Source: Prevotella sp. (GTDB lineage: Bacteria > Bacteroidota > Bacteroidia > Bacteroidales > Bacteroidaceae). Taken from it: DNA of 64,000 nucleotides. How positions within the stretch are numbered: the first letter of the stretch is position 1; each line of letters starts with the position of its first letter. Below the pieces are notes generated by a model that did no database searches, had not been told where the DNA came from, and saw nothing but the letters and a program-made list of their open reading frames with translations. The DNA lies in contig JAFZAH010000036.1 in assembly GCA_017548275.1 (NCBI GenBank), forward strand, positions 62,001 through 126,000. The letters are read 5' to 3'. Below, piece by piece: positions 57,014-64,000 of this stretch. Position numbers and translations under genes: made by a program.

Positions 57014-57469
57014 TCAGTCGGACAACACATATCTTTCGTCATAATCAATATTATATAACTTCAAAAATTGCAAATACTCGTCATGGAACGACACATTCTT
57101 ATGATGCTCATGTTGATTGTTCACGTATGCCACGGTTTTATCTACTACCGACTGGCTGACGGAAAATGCGGCATAACCGCCTTGCCATGCGAAATGCTCA
57201 TATTGCGGAGATATTGTCTTGAGCCATCTGCTACTGTTGCGTTTCATTTCCTCCACTAGATGTGACACTGTTTCATTTCTCGACAATAAACACACTACAT
57301 GGACATGATCGCCAATGCCGCCAACCCTGACAACTTGGCATCCCGTAGCATTGACCAACTGGCCGATATAGTTATGAACACGTTCCAAATGTTCGTCGGC
57401 TATCCTCGGGCTGGTTGTCTTGATGTGGAACACCACATGAAGGTATATCTTGCAAAGAGATTGAGCCAT
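57014..57469 (-). mobile_element. REP-associated tyrosine transposase (RAYT, IS200-like, TnpA_REP)
   Basis: A 151-residue HUH-family single-strand transposase. The start is LCKIYLHVVFHIKTTSPRI; the HUH motif is GDHVHVVCLLSRNE near 53-66 (His-x-His); the catalytic tyrosine is probably in KTVAYVNNQHEHH near 115-127; WQGGYAAFSVS near 96-106 is a family block. It lacks any accessory gene, typical of RAYTs, which are domesticated relatives of IS200/IS605. Tripartite palindromes flank the gene on both sides in inverted orientation. In other bacteria RAYTs bind and cleave REP palindromes; here the matching palindromes are present in the same 4 kb. Whether the enzyme is active is unknown, but the motifs look intact. 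Confidence 0.88.
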
Positions 57470-57483
57470 CGATTCTTATGCTT

Positions 57484-57568
57484 TTGCCCTTTCAGGGCGT
57501 TTTTTGATTGGCACTATACTCCCCAGGGCGTTGCCCTGGGCTATGAGCAGATTGCCCTTTCAGGGCGT
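57484..57568. repeat. REP-type palindromes, right of the transposase gene
   Basis: GCCCTTTCAGGGC (57486-57498), CCCAGGGCGTTGCCCTGGG (57522-57540) and GCCCTTTCAGGGC (57554-57566). Same three-part order as at 56924 but inverted, so the gene sits between two head-to-head elements. The rest of 57470-57770 holds no gene; it contains CTCCATACTT duplicated phrases and the nadB promoter. Confidence 0.85.
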
Positions 57569-57727
57569 TAGGGAAATCTCCATACTTTCTGAAAGTCTCC
57601 ATACTTACACAGAGATTGCATGTGACTACGGACATGCTCTCCGCTTTTAAGAGATGCAAAAATATAAAAAATAGGCCGAAACACAAAAAATATCCCCATC
57701 ATTTTAGTATTTCCCATTTTTATTAAC

Positions 57728-57735
57728 TACTTTTG
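57728..57735 (+). promoter_or_regulatory. -7 promoter element for nadB
   Basis: TACTTTTG followed by C, about 36 bases before the nadB ATG. The leader contains the CCTCAAACCTCAAACC phrase (57753-57768) just ahead of the start codon. The -33 box is weak. Confidence 0.6.
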
Positions 57736-57770
57736 CAACATCATCAAAACCTCAAACCTCAAACCAAGAT

Positions 57771-59357
57771 ATGATTTACAAATACGATTTTCTCGTCATC
57801 GGCGCAGGTGTTGCCGGCATGAGTTATGCGCTGAAAGTGGCGCGTGCCAAGAAAGGCAAGGTTTGTCTCATCTGTAAAACCACACTCGAAGAGGCCAACA
57901 CCTCTTTCGCACAGGGTGGCGTGGCGTCGGTCACCAATCTCGCCGTAGATGATTTCGACAAGCATATCGAGGACACCATGATCGCGGGCGACTACATCAG
58001 CGACCGCGCCGCCGTGGAGCAAGTGGTGCGCAATGCACCCGAGCAGGTCATGGAATTGGTCAAATGGGGTGTCAATTTCGACCGTAATGAGAACGGCGAT
58101 TTCGACCTCCACCGCGAGGGAGGGCACTCCGAGTTCCGCATCCTCCACCATGCCGACGACACGGGAGCCGAGATACAACGCGGACTGATGGCTGCCGTGC
58201 GTGCATGCCCCGACATCATCGTCAAAGAAAATCACTTCGCCGTGGAAATCATCACACAGCACCATCTGGGCGCCCGCGTGACACGACGCACCCCCTACAT
58301 CAACTGCTATGGCGCATACGTGCTCAACCCCGACACGCAGAAGGTGGACACCTATCTCAGCAAAGTGACGCTGATGTGTACCGGCGGTTGCGGGGCGGTC
58401 TATCAGACGACTTCTAACCCCGTCATCGCCACGGGCGACGGCATCGCCATGGTCTATCGTGCGAAAGGAACGGTGGCCGACATGGAGTTCGTGCAGTTCC
58501 ACCCCACGGTGCTCCACTCCCCCACTGAGACTCATCCCGCTTTCCTCATCACCGAGGCCATGCGCGGATACGGTGGCATACTACGTCTGCCCAACGGCGA
58601 GTCGTTTATGGAGAAATACGACGAGCGGCTGTCGCTCGCACCGCGCGATATCGTGGCACGCGCCATCGACAAGGAGATGAAGATTCACGGCATCGACCAT
58701 GTGTGCCTCGATGTCACCCATAAGGACGCGGAGGAGACAAAACACCACTTCCCCAACATCTACCAGAAATGCAAATCGATGGGTATCGACATCACCACCG
58801 ACTACATCCCCGTGCGGCCCGCGGCCCACTATATGTGCGGCGGCATCAAGGTGGATTTGAACGGCTGTTCAAGCATCGACCGCCTCTATGCCATCGGTGA
58901 ATGCTCCTGCACAGGTCTGCATGGCGGCAACCGATTGGCCAGCAACTCGCTCATCGAGGCGGTGGTCTATGCCGACAAAGCCGCCAAGCACTCGCTCGAG
59001 CATTTCGAACTCTACGACTTCAACGACAAGGTGCCTGAGTGGAACGACGAGGGCACGATGTCGAACGAGGAGCAGGTACTCATCACGCAGAGTGTGAAAG
59101 AGGTGGGAGAAATCATGTCGAACTACGTGGGCATCGTACGTTCCGACCTGCGTCTGAAACGCGCCTGGGACCGTCTCGACATGTTGTACGAGGAAACGGA
59201 AAACCTCTTCAAGCGCGTCAAGGCAAGCAAGGATATCTGCGAACTGCGCAACATGATCAACGTGGGCTATCTTATCACCCGTATGGCCATCGAGCGCAAA
59301 GAGTGCCGCGGCCTCCACTTCACCATCGACTACCCCGTACACGCATACGACAAGTAG
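57771..59357 (+). CDS. nadB: L-aspartate oxidase
   Basis: NadB oxidises L-aspartate to iminoaspartate, the first step of de novo NAD synthesis; FAD is the cofactor. The 528-residue protein has the dinucleotide motif DFLVIGAGVAGMSYAL near 6-21, then AQGGVASVTN near 48-57, HREGGHSEFRILHHADDTG near 111-129 (active site His/Arg), QFHPTVLH and RGYGGILR near 245-270, and HYMCGGIKV near 350 followed by ECSCTGLHGGNRLASNSLIE. The Cys-rich ECSC is usual in this family. The helical C-terminus is complete. nadA and nadC are not in the window, so the pathway is completed elsewhere. NadB is related to fumarate reductase, but NadB motifs dominate. Confidence 0.93.
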   Translation: MIYKYDFLVIGAGVAGMSYALKVARAKKGKVCLICKTTLEEANTSFAQGGVASVTNLAVDDFDKHIEDTMIAGDYISDRAAVEQVVRNAPEQVMELVKWGVNFDRNENGDFDLHREGGHSEFRILHHADDTGAEIQRGLMAAVRACPDIIVKENHFAVEIITQHHLGARVTRRTPYINCYGAYVLNPDTQKVDTYLSKVTLMCTGGCGAVYQTTSNPVIATGDGIAMVYRAKGTVADMEFVQFHPTVLHSPTETHPAFLITEAMRGYGGILRLPNGESFMEKYDERLSLAPRDIVARAIDKEMKIHGIDHVCLDVTHKDAEETKHHFPNIYQKCKSMGIDITTDYIPVRPAAHYMCGGIKVDLNGCSSIDRLYAIGECSCTGLHGGNRLASNSLIEAVVYADKAAKHSLEHFELYDFNDKVPEWNDEGTMSNEEQVLITQSVKEVGEIMSNYVGIVRSDLRLKRAWDRLDMLYEETENLFKRVKASKDICELRNMINVGYLITRMAIERKECRGLHFTIDYPVHAYDK

Positions 59358-59362
59358 CGTTC

Positions 59363-59451
59363 AGGGGCAAGGAGCAAGGAGCAGGGGGCAAGAGATTAGT
59401 TCTCCATTCGTGGAGTATTCTCTTGCCCCCTGCTCCTTGCTCCTTGCCCCT
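59363..59451. terminator. 33-bp perfect inverted repeat between convergent nadB and an esterase gene
   Basis: Arms at 59363-59395 and 59419-59451 are exact complements over 33 bases with a 23-base loop, built from GGGGCAAGGAGCAAGGAGC phrases seen singly at 28910 and 33915. As it lies between convergent genes it could stop both transcripts, but there is no T-run. Confidence 0.75.
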
Positions 59452-59457
59452 AATTAC

Positions 59458-60264
59458 TTACTTATACGCGTTCTTCAAATCTTCCTTTGTGATGCTGATG
59501 GTTTTGTTCACGGGGCGGCCGGAGTCAGCCAGGGAGTGTGAGAAGAGCCAGTCGTAGGTCTTCTGTAGGTAGAACATACGCGCCAATGCGCCATGCGACG
59601 AGCCGGCAAACCAATCATACCGCAAACGGCTGTCAACATGGGCGGCTTTCATGCCGTTCACCACTTTTTTCGACTCATTCACCGATACGGCCTTGTCGGC
59701 GGTGCCGTGGATAATCCACAGCGGAGCATCGCCCATCTTAGTGTAGTCGCGCAGGGTGCTGCCGCCGCAAAGCGCCATCGCCGCTGCCACACGTTCGGGA
59801 TAGGTGCCCACATAGTCGAGGGTGCCGTATCCGCCCAGACTCATGCCCAGCACATAAATACGCTCGGGGTCGGCGGCGCAGTTGTCCATCACCCAGTCGA
59901 GCACATCATTCAGTTTCTTCGGGTCCCATGCCCCGCCGGGATTCTGCGGTGCCACAATCAGAGCCGGTATGTTCATGCCCCTCTCGATGGCGTCGAGGGT
60001 GCCATAGCGGAGCACACGTTTCATGTCGCGACCGCACAGCGAACGGCCATGCAAAAACAATATCACGGGATAATAATGCTCGTCCTCGAAACCCTCCGTC
60101 TGCCAGACGGCCTCATAACCTTTTGGAACGCACATCCAAAACGGATAGCCGCCCTTGATTTCGCTCCGCAACACCGACATATTTTTCGTCTGTGCCGACA
60201 AGTTGCCCGACCCGAAAACAAGCGCCACGCAAGCGATGAAAATACTGATAAATAGATGTTTCAT
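59458..60264 (-). CDS. Secreted alpha/beta-hydrolase (esterase, PHB-depolymerase/CE1-like)
   Basis: A 268-residue serine esterase with signal peptide (KHLFISIFIACVALVFGSG). Fold motifs: YYPVILFLHGRSLCGRDMKR near 63-82 (oxyanion hole), MNIPALIVAPQNPGGAWDPK near 97-116, the nucleophile elbow VLGMSLGGYG near 141-150 (Ser), and a likely catalytic Asp in IHGTADKAVSVNES and His in SSHGALAR. This layout matches feruloyl/xylan esterases and related phospholipase-like enzymes of Bacteroidota. Substrate is unknown; together with the pectinesterase at 7856 it might point to plant polysaccharide use, though the two are far apart. Confidence 0.88.
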   Translation of the reverse strand: MKHLFISIFIACVALVFGSGNLSAQTKNMSVLRSEIKGGYPFWMCVPKGYEAVWQTEGFEDEHYYPVILFLHGRSLCGRDMKRVLRYGTLDAIERGMNIPALIVAPQNPGGAWDPKKLNDVLDWVMDNCAADPERIYVLGMSLGGYGTLDYVGTYPERVAAAMALCGGSTLRDYTKMGDAPLWIIHGTADKAVSVNESKKVVNGMKAAHVDSRLRYDWFAGSSHGALARMFYLQKTYDWLFSHSLADSGRPVNKTISITKEDLKNAYK

Positions 60265-60387
60265 GGTGCAAAATTACCACAGTCACGACGAAACCCCAAT
60301 TGTTTTTTGTTTTTTTATCTTTTATTGGAAAAACTAAATGAACCGGTAAAAACAAGATTTCTTTTTATTTGTGTCCGGTAAAAAGCA

Positions 60388-60573
60388 GCCTGCAGGGCCA
60401 AACTGCACATAGCCCAGGGCAGCGCCCTGGGGATAGACGTTTGTGTAGCCTTCGCCCTGCAAGGGCAAAAGCATTGATTGTCAACTGCTTTTGCCCTTAC
60501 AGGGCGAAGATTTTCTTACAACGATTTACCCAAGGCGTTGCCTTGGGCTGTGTGCTCGTTGCCCTTCCGGGGC
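60388..60573. repeat. Two head-to-head tripartite REP elements
   Basis: First element: GCCTGCAGGGC (60388-60398), CCCAGGGCAGCGCCCTGGG (60413-60431), GCCCTGCAAGGGC (60454-60466). Second: GCCCTTACAGGGC (60493-60505), CCCAAGGCGTTGCCTTGGG (60529-60547), GCCCTTCCGGGGC (60561-60573). The inner ends (GGGCAAAAGCA / TGCTTTTGCCC) also pair. Same family as the palindromes flanking the transposase gene 3 kb away. Confidence 0.88.
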
Positions 60574-60686
60574 GAAGACAAGTCGAGCGCAACCAACTCC
60601 GACATAGCAGAAATTGGTAGAGAGCACCAGATATTAGTGTAGGAAAAACTTTTTCTTCATCATCGGACATTCTTTCGGTAAATAAA

Positions 60687-60718
60687 TTTGGTTATTCATT
60701 CTCTTTGCACTACCTTTG
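60687..60718 (+). promoter_or_regulatory. Promoter of the histidine-degradation genes
   Basis: TTTG at 60687-60690 and TACCTTTG at 60711-60718 with 20 bases between. The ftcD ATG follows 29 bases later. No operator-like dyad was recognised. Confidence 0.8.
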
Positions 60719-60746
60719 CCACAGATATAACCTTAAACACTTACTT

Positions 60747-62450
60747 ATGAACAACGACAAGAGAATCGTGGAATGCGTCCCCAATTTCAGCGAGGGACGC
60801 GACATGAACGTTATCCGGCAAATTACTGACGCTGTGGAAAGCGTGGAGGGAGTGAAACTGCTCAATGTGGACCCGGGCGAGGCAACCAACCGCACGGTGG
60901 TGACCTTCGTAGGCGCACCCGAGGCGGTCTGCGAGGCTGCTTTCCGCGCCGTGGGCAAGGCGGGCGAGGTCATCGACATGCGCCGCCATCACGGAGCACA
61001 CCCCCGCATGGGAGCCACCGACGTGCTGCCCCTCATACCCGTGAGCGGCATCACCCTGGAGGAATGCGCCGCACTGGCACGCAAACTGGCCGAGCGCATC
61101 GCCGCAGAGCATCGCATCCCCTGTTACTGCTATGAGGCATCGGCATTCAAACCTGAGCGAAAAAACCTCGCCGTTTGCCGCGCAGGAGAATACGAGGCAC
61201 TGCCCGAGAAACTGGCCAACCCTGACAAGGCGCCCGACTTCGGCGCACGTCCCTATGACGAGGGGGTGGCCCGCACGGGTTGCACCGTGGTGGGCGCACG
61301 CGACTTCCTCATCGCCGTCAACTACAATCTCAACACCACCTCAACCCGCCGCGCCAACGCCATCGCCTTTGACGTGCGCGAGAAAGGCCGTCCCAAACGC
61401 GAGGGCAACCCCATCACCGGCAAACCGATGAAGGATGCCGACGGCAAGACCATCATGATACCCGGCACGCTGAAAGCCACCAAAGCCATCGGATGGTACA
61501 TCGACGAATATGGCATCGCGCAAGTATCGATGAACATCACCGACATCAACGTGACACCGCTGCACAAGGCCTTCGACGAGGTGTGCCGCTGTGCGCAAAA
61601 CCGTGGCATACGCGTCACGGGAACCGAGATTGTGGGACTGATACCCAAGCGCACGCTCATCGAGGCCGGCCGCTATTTCCTCGAGAAACAACACCGCTCA
61701 ACGGGTATCCCGGAAGAAGATATCATCAACATCGCCATACACTCCATGGGACTCTCCGACCTGCGCCCCTTCAATCCGCGCGAGAAGGTCATCGAGTTCC
61801 TCATGGAAGACGACAAGAAGGCCGACCGGCTGGTGGACCTGACTGTCAAGGGGTTCGCCGAGGAGACCTCGCGCGAGTCGCCCGCTCCCGGCGGTGGCAC
61901 CATCTCGGCTTATATGGGTGCATTGGGCGCCGCTCTGGGCACGATGGTGGCCAACCTCTCCAGTCACAAGGCGGGATGGGATGACCGTTGGGCCGACTTC
62001 AGCCGATATGCCGACCGCGGACAAGCCATCATGACCCGTCTGTTGGAACTGGTGGACGAGGACACGCAAGCCTTCAACCGCATCATGGCCGCCTTCGGGC
62101 TACCGAAAGTCACCGAGGCCGACAAAGCTGCCCGCAGCGAAGCCATCCAAGCCGCCACGCTCTATGCCACGGAGGTGCCGCTGCAGACGATGAAAGCCTC
62201 GTACGAGGTGTTTGACCTCTGCCGTGCCATGGTCGAGGAGGGCAACCCCAACAGCCTGTCCGACGCAGGGGTGGGCGCACTGGCTGCACGAGCCGCAGTT
62301 CTCGGAGCCGGCATGAACGTGAAAATCAATGCCGCCTCGCTTAAAGACCGTGTCAAGGCCGAAGCACTCATCGCTGAAGCCGAAGCACTCATTGCCCAAG
62401 CCAACGCCGCCGAGCACGACATCACCGAAAAAGTTTTTGCAAAGTTATAA
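60747..62450 (+). CDS. ftcD: Glutamate formimidoyltransferase fused to formimidotetrahydrofolate cyclodeaminase
   Basis: The fused enzyme moves the formimino group from formiminoglutamate (from histidine breakdown) to tetrahydrofolate and then releases ammonia to give methenyl-THF. The start MNNDKRIVECVPNFSEGRDM was chosen over a frame to 60705, which includes the promoter. The N-terminal transferase has DVLPLIPVSGITLEECAALA near 92-111 and the active-site His in RRHHGAHPRMGATD near 79-92. The C-terminal cyclodeaminase (from about 365) has ESPAPGGGTISAYMGALGAA near 375-394 and an ALAARAAVLGAGMNVKINAA end. The fusion is also known in animals. It precedes hutU and would be part of a hut-type operon. 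Confidence 0.95.
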   Translation: MNNDKRIVECVPNFSEGRDMNVIRQITDAVESVEGVKLLNVDPGEATNRTVVTFVGAPEAVCEAAFRAVGKAGEVIDMRRHHGAHPRMGATDVLPLIPVSGITLEECAALARKLAERIAAEHRIPCYCYEASAFKPERKNLAVCRAGEYEALPEKLANPDKAPDFGARPYDEGVARTGCTVVGARDFLIAVNYNLNTTSTRRANAIAFDVREKGRPKREGNPITGKPMKDADGKTIMIPGTLKATKAIGWYIDEYGIAQVSMNITDINVTPLHKAFDEVCRCAQNRGIRVTGTEIVGLIPKRTLIEAGRYFLEKQHRSTGIPEEDIINIAIHSMGLSDLRPFNPREKVIEFLMEDDKKADRLVDLTVKGFAEETSRESPAPGGGTISAYMGALGAALGTMVANLSSHKAGWDDRWADFSRYADRGQAIMTRLLELVDEDTQAFNRIMAAFGLPKVTEADKAARSEAIQAATLYATEVPLQTMKASYEVFDLCRAMVEEGNPNSLSDAGVGALAARAAVLGAGMNVKINAASLKDRVKAEALIAEAEALIAQANAAEHDITEKVFAKL

Positions 62451-62590
62451 AAGCCCCCTCCCCATCCACCCCCTCCATGCTCCCCAGTTTGTCGGGGGAA
62501 GGCAACCCCTCGGGGAGGGCGTGATTACTTAACTGATAGCAAACTATCTTAGTTCTCCCCCTCGGGGGAGTTAGAGGGGGGCTTTCACCA
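62451..62590. repeat. Family B repeats between ftcD and hutU
   Basis: Two complete copies: AAAGCCCCCTCCCCATCC to GGGGAGGGCGTGATTA, and TTCTCCCCCTCGGGGGAG to GAGGGGGGCTTTC. They fill the entire gap of 155 bases between the genes except the last 15 bases before the hutU start. If both genes are co-transcribed the RNA would carry these hairpins. Confidence 0.8.
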
Positions 62591-62605
62591 TAAACCTTAA
62601 ATTCC

Positions 62606-64000
62606 ATGACCAAAGAACAATTTCAACAAGAGATAAGACTCGGCATACCCGACTATCTGCCCGAGCCGAAAGCGTATGACCCAGAGATTAACCATGCGCC
62701 GAAACGCAAAGATATCCTCAACCCGGAGGAGAAAAAACTGGCACTGCGCAATGCCCTACGCTATTTCCCGAAGCACCTGCATAAAGAACTGGCGCCTGAG
62801 TTTGTCAAAGAACTGAAAGACTACGGGCGCATCTACATGTATCGCTACCGCCCGTCGTACGACATCTACGCCCGGCCGATAGACGAATACCCCGCCCGCT
62901 CGCGTCAGGCTGCCGCCATCATGCTCATGATACAAAACAACCTCGACCCGAAAGTAGCGCAGCATCCCCACGAACTGATAATCTACGGCGGAAATGGTGC
63001 CATCTTCCAAAACTGGGCGCAATACCGGCTGGTGATGAAATATCTGAGCGAGATGACCGACGAGCAGACACTCGTGATGTACTCGGGCCATCCGCTGGGA
63101 CTCTTCCCTTCGCACCGCAACGCGCCGCGCGTGGTGGTGACCAATGGCATGGTGATACCCAACTACTCGAAACCCGACGACTGGGAGCGCGACAATGCCC
63201 TCGGCGTGAGCCAATACGGACAAATGACCGCCGGCTCGTATATGTATATCGGTCCGCAAGGCATCGTACACGGCACCACTATCACAGTGATGAATGCCGG
63301 AAGAATGGTTGTCAAGAAGAGACAAGAGGCAAGCAAACCTCAAACCTCAAATCTCAAATCTCAAACCTCAAACCTTCTGTTCGTGTCATCCGGACTGGGC
63401 GGCATGTCGGGCGCTCAGCCCAAAGCGGGCAATATAGCCGGTGTGGTGAGCGTGGTGGCGGAAATCAACCCCAAAGCCGCCGAGAAACGCTACGAGCAGG
63501 GATGGGTGGATGAACTGCACACCAACCTCGACGAACTGATACCCGCCATCCGCAAGGCGAAGGACGAAGGACGGGTGGTGTCGATGGCTTATGTGGGCAA
63601 TGTGGTCGATCTGTGGGAACGCCTTGCCGATGAGGATATCCAAGTGGACCTCGGAAGCGACCAGACATCGCTTCACAACCCGTGGGCCGGCGGTTACTAC
63701 CCCGTAGGACTGACCTTGGAGGAATCGAAACGCATGATGGCCGAGGAACCGGAACGGTTCAAGGAACAGGTGCGCGCCTCACTGCGCCGACAGGTGGCAG
63801 CCATCAACCGTCTGACAGCCCGTGGCATGTATTTCTTCGACTACGGTAACGCATTCCTTTTGGAGTCAAGCCGTGCCGGTGCCGACATTCTGCGTGAGGA
63901 CGGACGGTTCCGCTATCCCTCCTACGTGCAGGATATCATGGGACCGATGTTCTTCGACTACGGTTTCGGTCCCTTCCGGTGGGTGTGCACGTCGGGCGAC
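62606..64000 (+). CDS. hutU: Urocanate hydratase, 5' part (runs off the window)
   Basis: HutU hydrates urocanate to imidazolone propionate with an NAD cofactor, the second step of histidine breakdown. The frame opens at ATG 62606 (MTKEQFQQEIRLGIPDYLPE) and stays open to the last base, 465 codons, with no stop. Family motifs: KELAPEFVKELKDYGRIYMY near 63-82, NGAIFQNWAQYRLVMKYLSE near 132-151, SGHPLGLFPSHRNAPRVVVT near 163-182, SQYGQMTAGSYMYIGPQGIV near 207-226 and LFVSSGLGGMSGAQPKAGNI (NAD-binding region). Between the last two, about residues 244-254 (SKPQTSNLKSQTSNL) are translated CCTCAAA repeat. This is the longer Bacteroidales-type HutU. The 3' end is outside the window, with hutI and hutH likely beyond. 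Confidence 0.93.
   Translation, partial: MTKEQFQQEIRLGIPDYLPEPKAYDPEINHAPKRKDILNPEEKKLALRNALRYFPKHLHKELAPEFVKELKDYGRIYMYRYRPSYDIYARPIDEYPARSRQAAAIMLMIQNNLDPKVAQHPHELIIYGGNGAIFQNWAQYRLVMKYLSEMTDEQTLVMYSGHPLGLFPSHRNAPRVVVTNGMVIPNYSKPDDWERDNALGVSQYGQMTAGSYMYIGPQGIVHGTTITVMNAGRMVVKKRQEASKPQTSNLKSQTSNLLFVSSGLGGMSGAQPKAGNIAGVVSVVAEINPKAAEKRYEQGWVDELHTNLDELIPAIRKAKDEGRVVSMAYVGNVVDLWERLADEDIQVDLGSDQTSLHNPWAGGYYPVGLTLEESKRMMAEEPERFKEQVRASLRRQVAAINRLTARGMYFFDYGNAFLLESSRAGADILREDGRFRYPSYVQDIMGPMFFDYGFGPFRWVCTSGD
63334..63372 (+). repeat. CCTCAAA phrase repeat inside hutU
   Basis: Five units of the type CCTCAAACCTCAAATCTC. The same phrase lies just upstream of nadB (57753-57768). It is read in frame as KPQTSNLKSQTSN. 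Confidence 0.8.

Larger units (their letters stand above)
60265..60746. other. 480-base intergenic region with REP elements and the ftcD promoter
   Basis: Left part: the upstream region of the esterase gene on the minus strand. Middle (60388-60573): two inverted tripartite REP elements. Right: the ftcD promoter (60687-60718). No gene is seen. Confidence 0.75.

Overview
This window reads as a chromosomal segment of a Bacteroidales bacterium, most likely Prevotella-like (Prevotellaceae). The reasons are: many start-proximal promoters of the Bacteroidota type (TTTG, about 19 bases, TANNTTTG); the surE / parA-parB / DUF5683 / mltD / RelA-SpoT neighbourhood; BspA-type leucine-rich repeat proteins, a DUF4923 lipoprotein and fibronectin/adhesin surface proteins with a C-terminal sorting-like domain; and the fused formiminotransferase-cyclodeaminase next to urocanate hydratase. 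No rRNA, tRNA, CRISPR array or prophage was seen. The only transposase is a small REP-associated tyrosine transposase.

Layout. 0-9 kb: surE (-), then parA, parB, a DUF5683 membrane protein, an MltD-like lytic transglycosylase and a RelA/SpoT alarmone enzyme in one direction, followed by a pectinesterase. 9-13 kb: a small hypothetical, a MerR regulator, an AAA/DUF234 ATPase and a 1.1 kb non-coding stretch with a relic of a surface-protein C-terminus, duplicated AT-rich repeats and tandem promoters ahead of alaS. 13-29 kb: alaS, an LRR protein, a DUF4923 lipoprotein, a RecD-like helicase, DUF3822-rsmD, a cardiolipin synthase, a large unknown protein, dnaG and rmuC. 29-34 kb: a 1369-residue Fn3/adhesin surface protein with a possible leader ORF and a small acidic downstream peptide. 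34-39 kb: etfB, etfA and an acyl-CoA dehydrogenase behind a perfect 14-bp inverted repeat, interrupted by a DUF559 gene and a four-helix-bundle gene. 39-43 kb: queE/queD, a putative sRNA, a three-gene HipBST-type toxin-antitoxin module and mutY. 43-49 kb: paaK, a CarboxypepD_reg-like protein and a TonB-family outer membrane receptor. 49-53 kb: a long structured leader, an XRE regulator and three exported proteins (barrel, WG/coiled-coil, LRR). 53-60 kb: DIP1984-family protein, a small hypothetical, an MscS channel coupled to dacB, the transposase with its palindromes, nadB and an esterase. 60-64 kb: start of a histidine-degradation locus (ftcD, hutU, truncated by the window edge).

The most unusual global property is the density of dispersed short repeats. 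Several families (a GC-rich hairpin that reads as SLTPDPSPKGEG when translated; a CCCTCCCC family; TTGAAC, CCTCAAA, ATCTCCTT, AAACGACC and GGGGCAAGGAGCAAGG phrases) fill most intergenic gaps. They also run into coding sequence: they appear to have added an N-terminal segment to EtfA, an internal loop to MutY and HutU, and C-terminal tails to RmuC and MscS, and they supply the stop codons of dnaG and the DIP1984 gene.

All functional names come from motif and family recognition by eye; no database search was run. Start codons were moved inward where an upstream in-frame extension was clearly repeat-derived.
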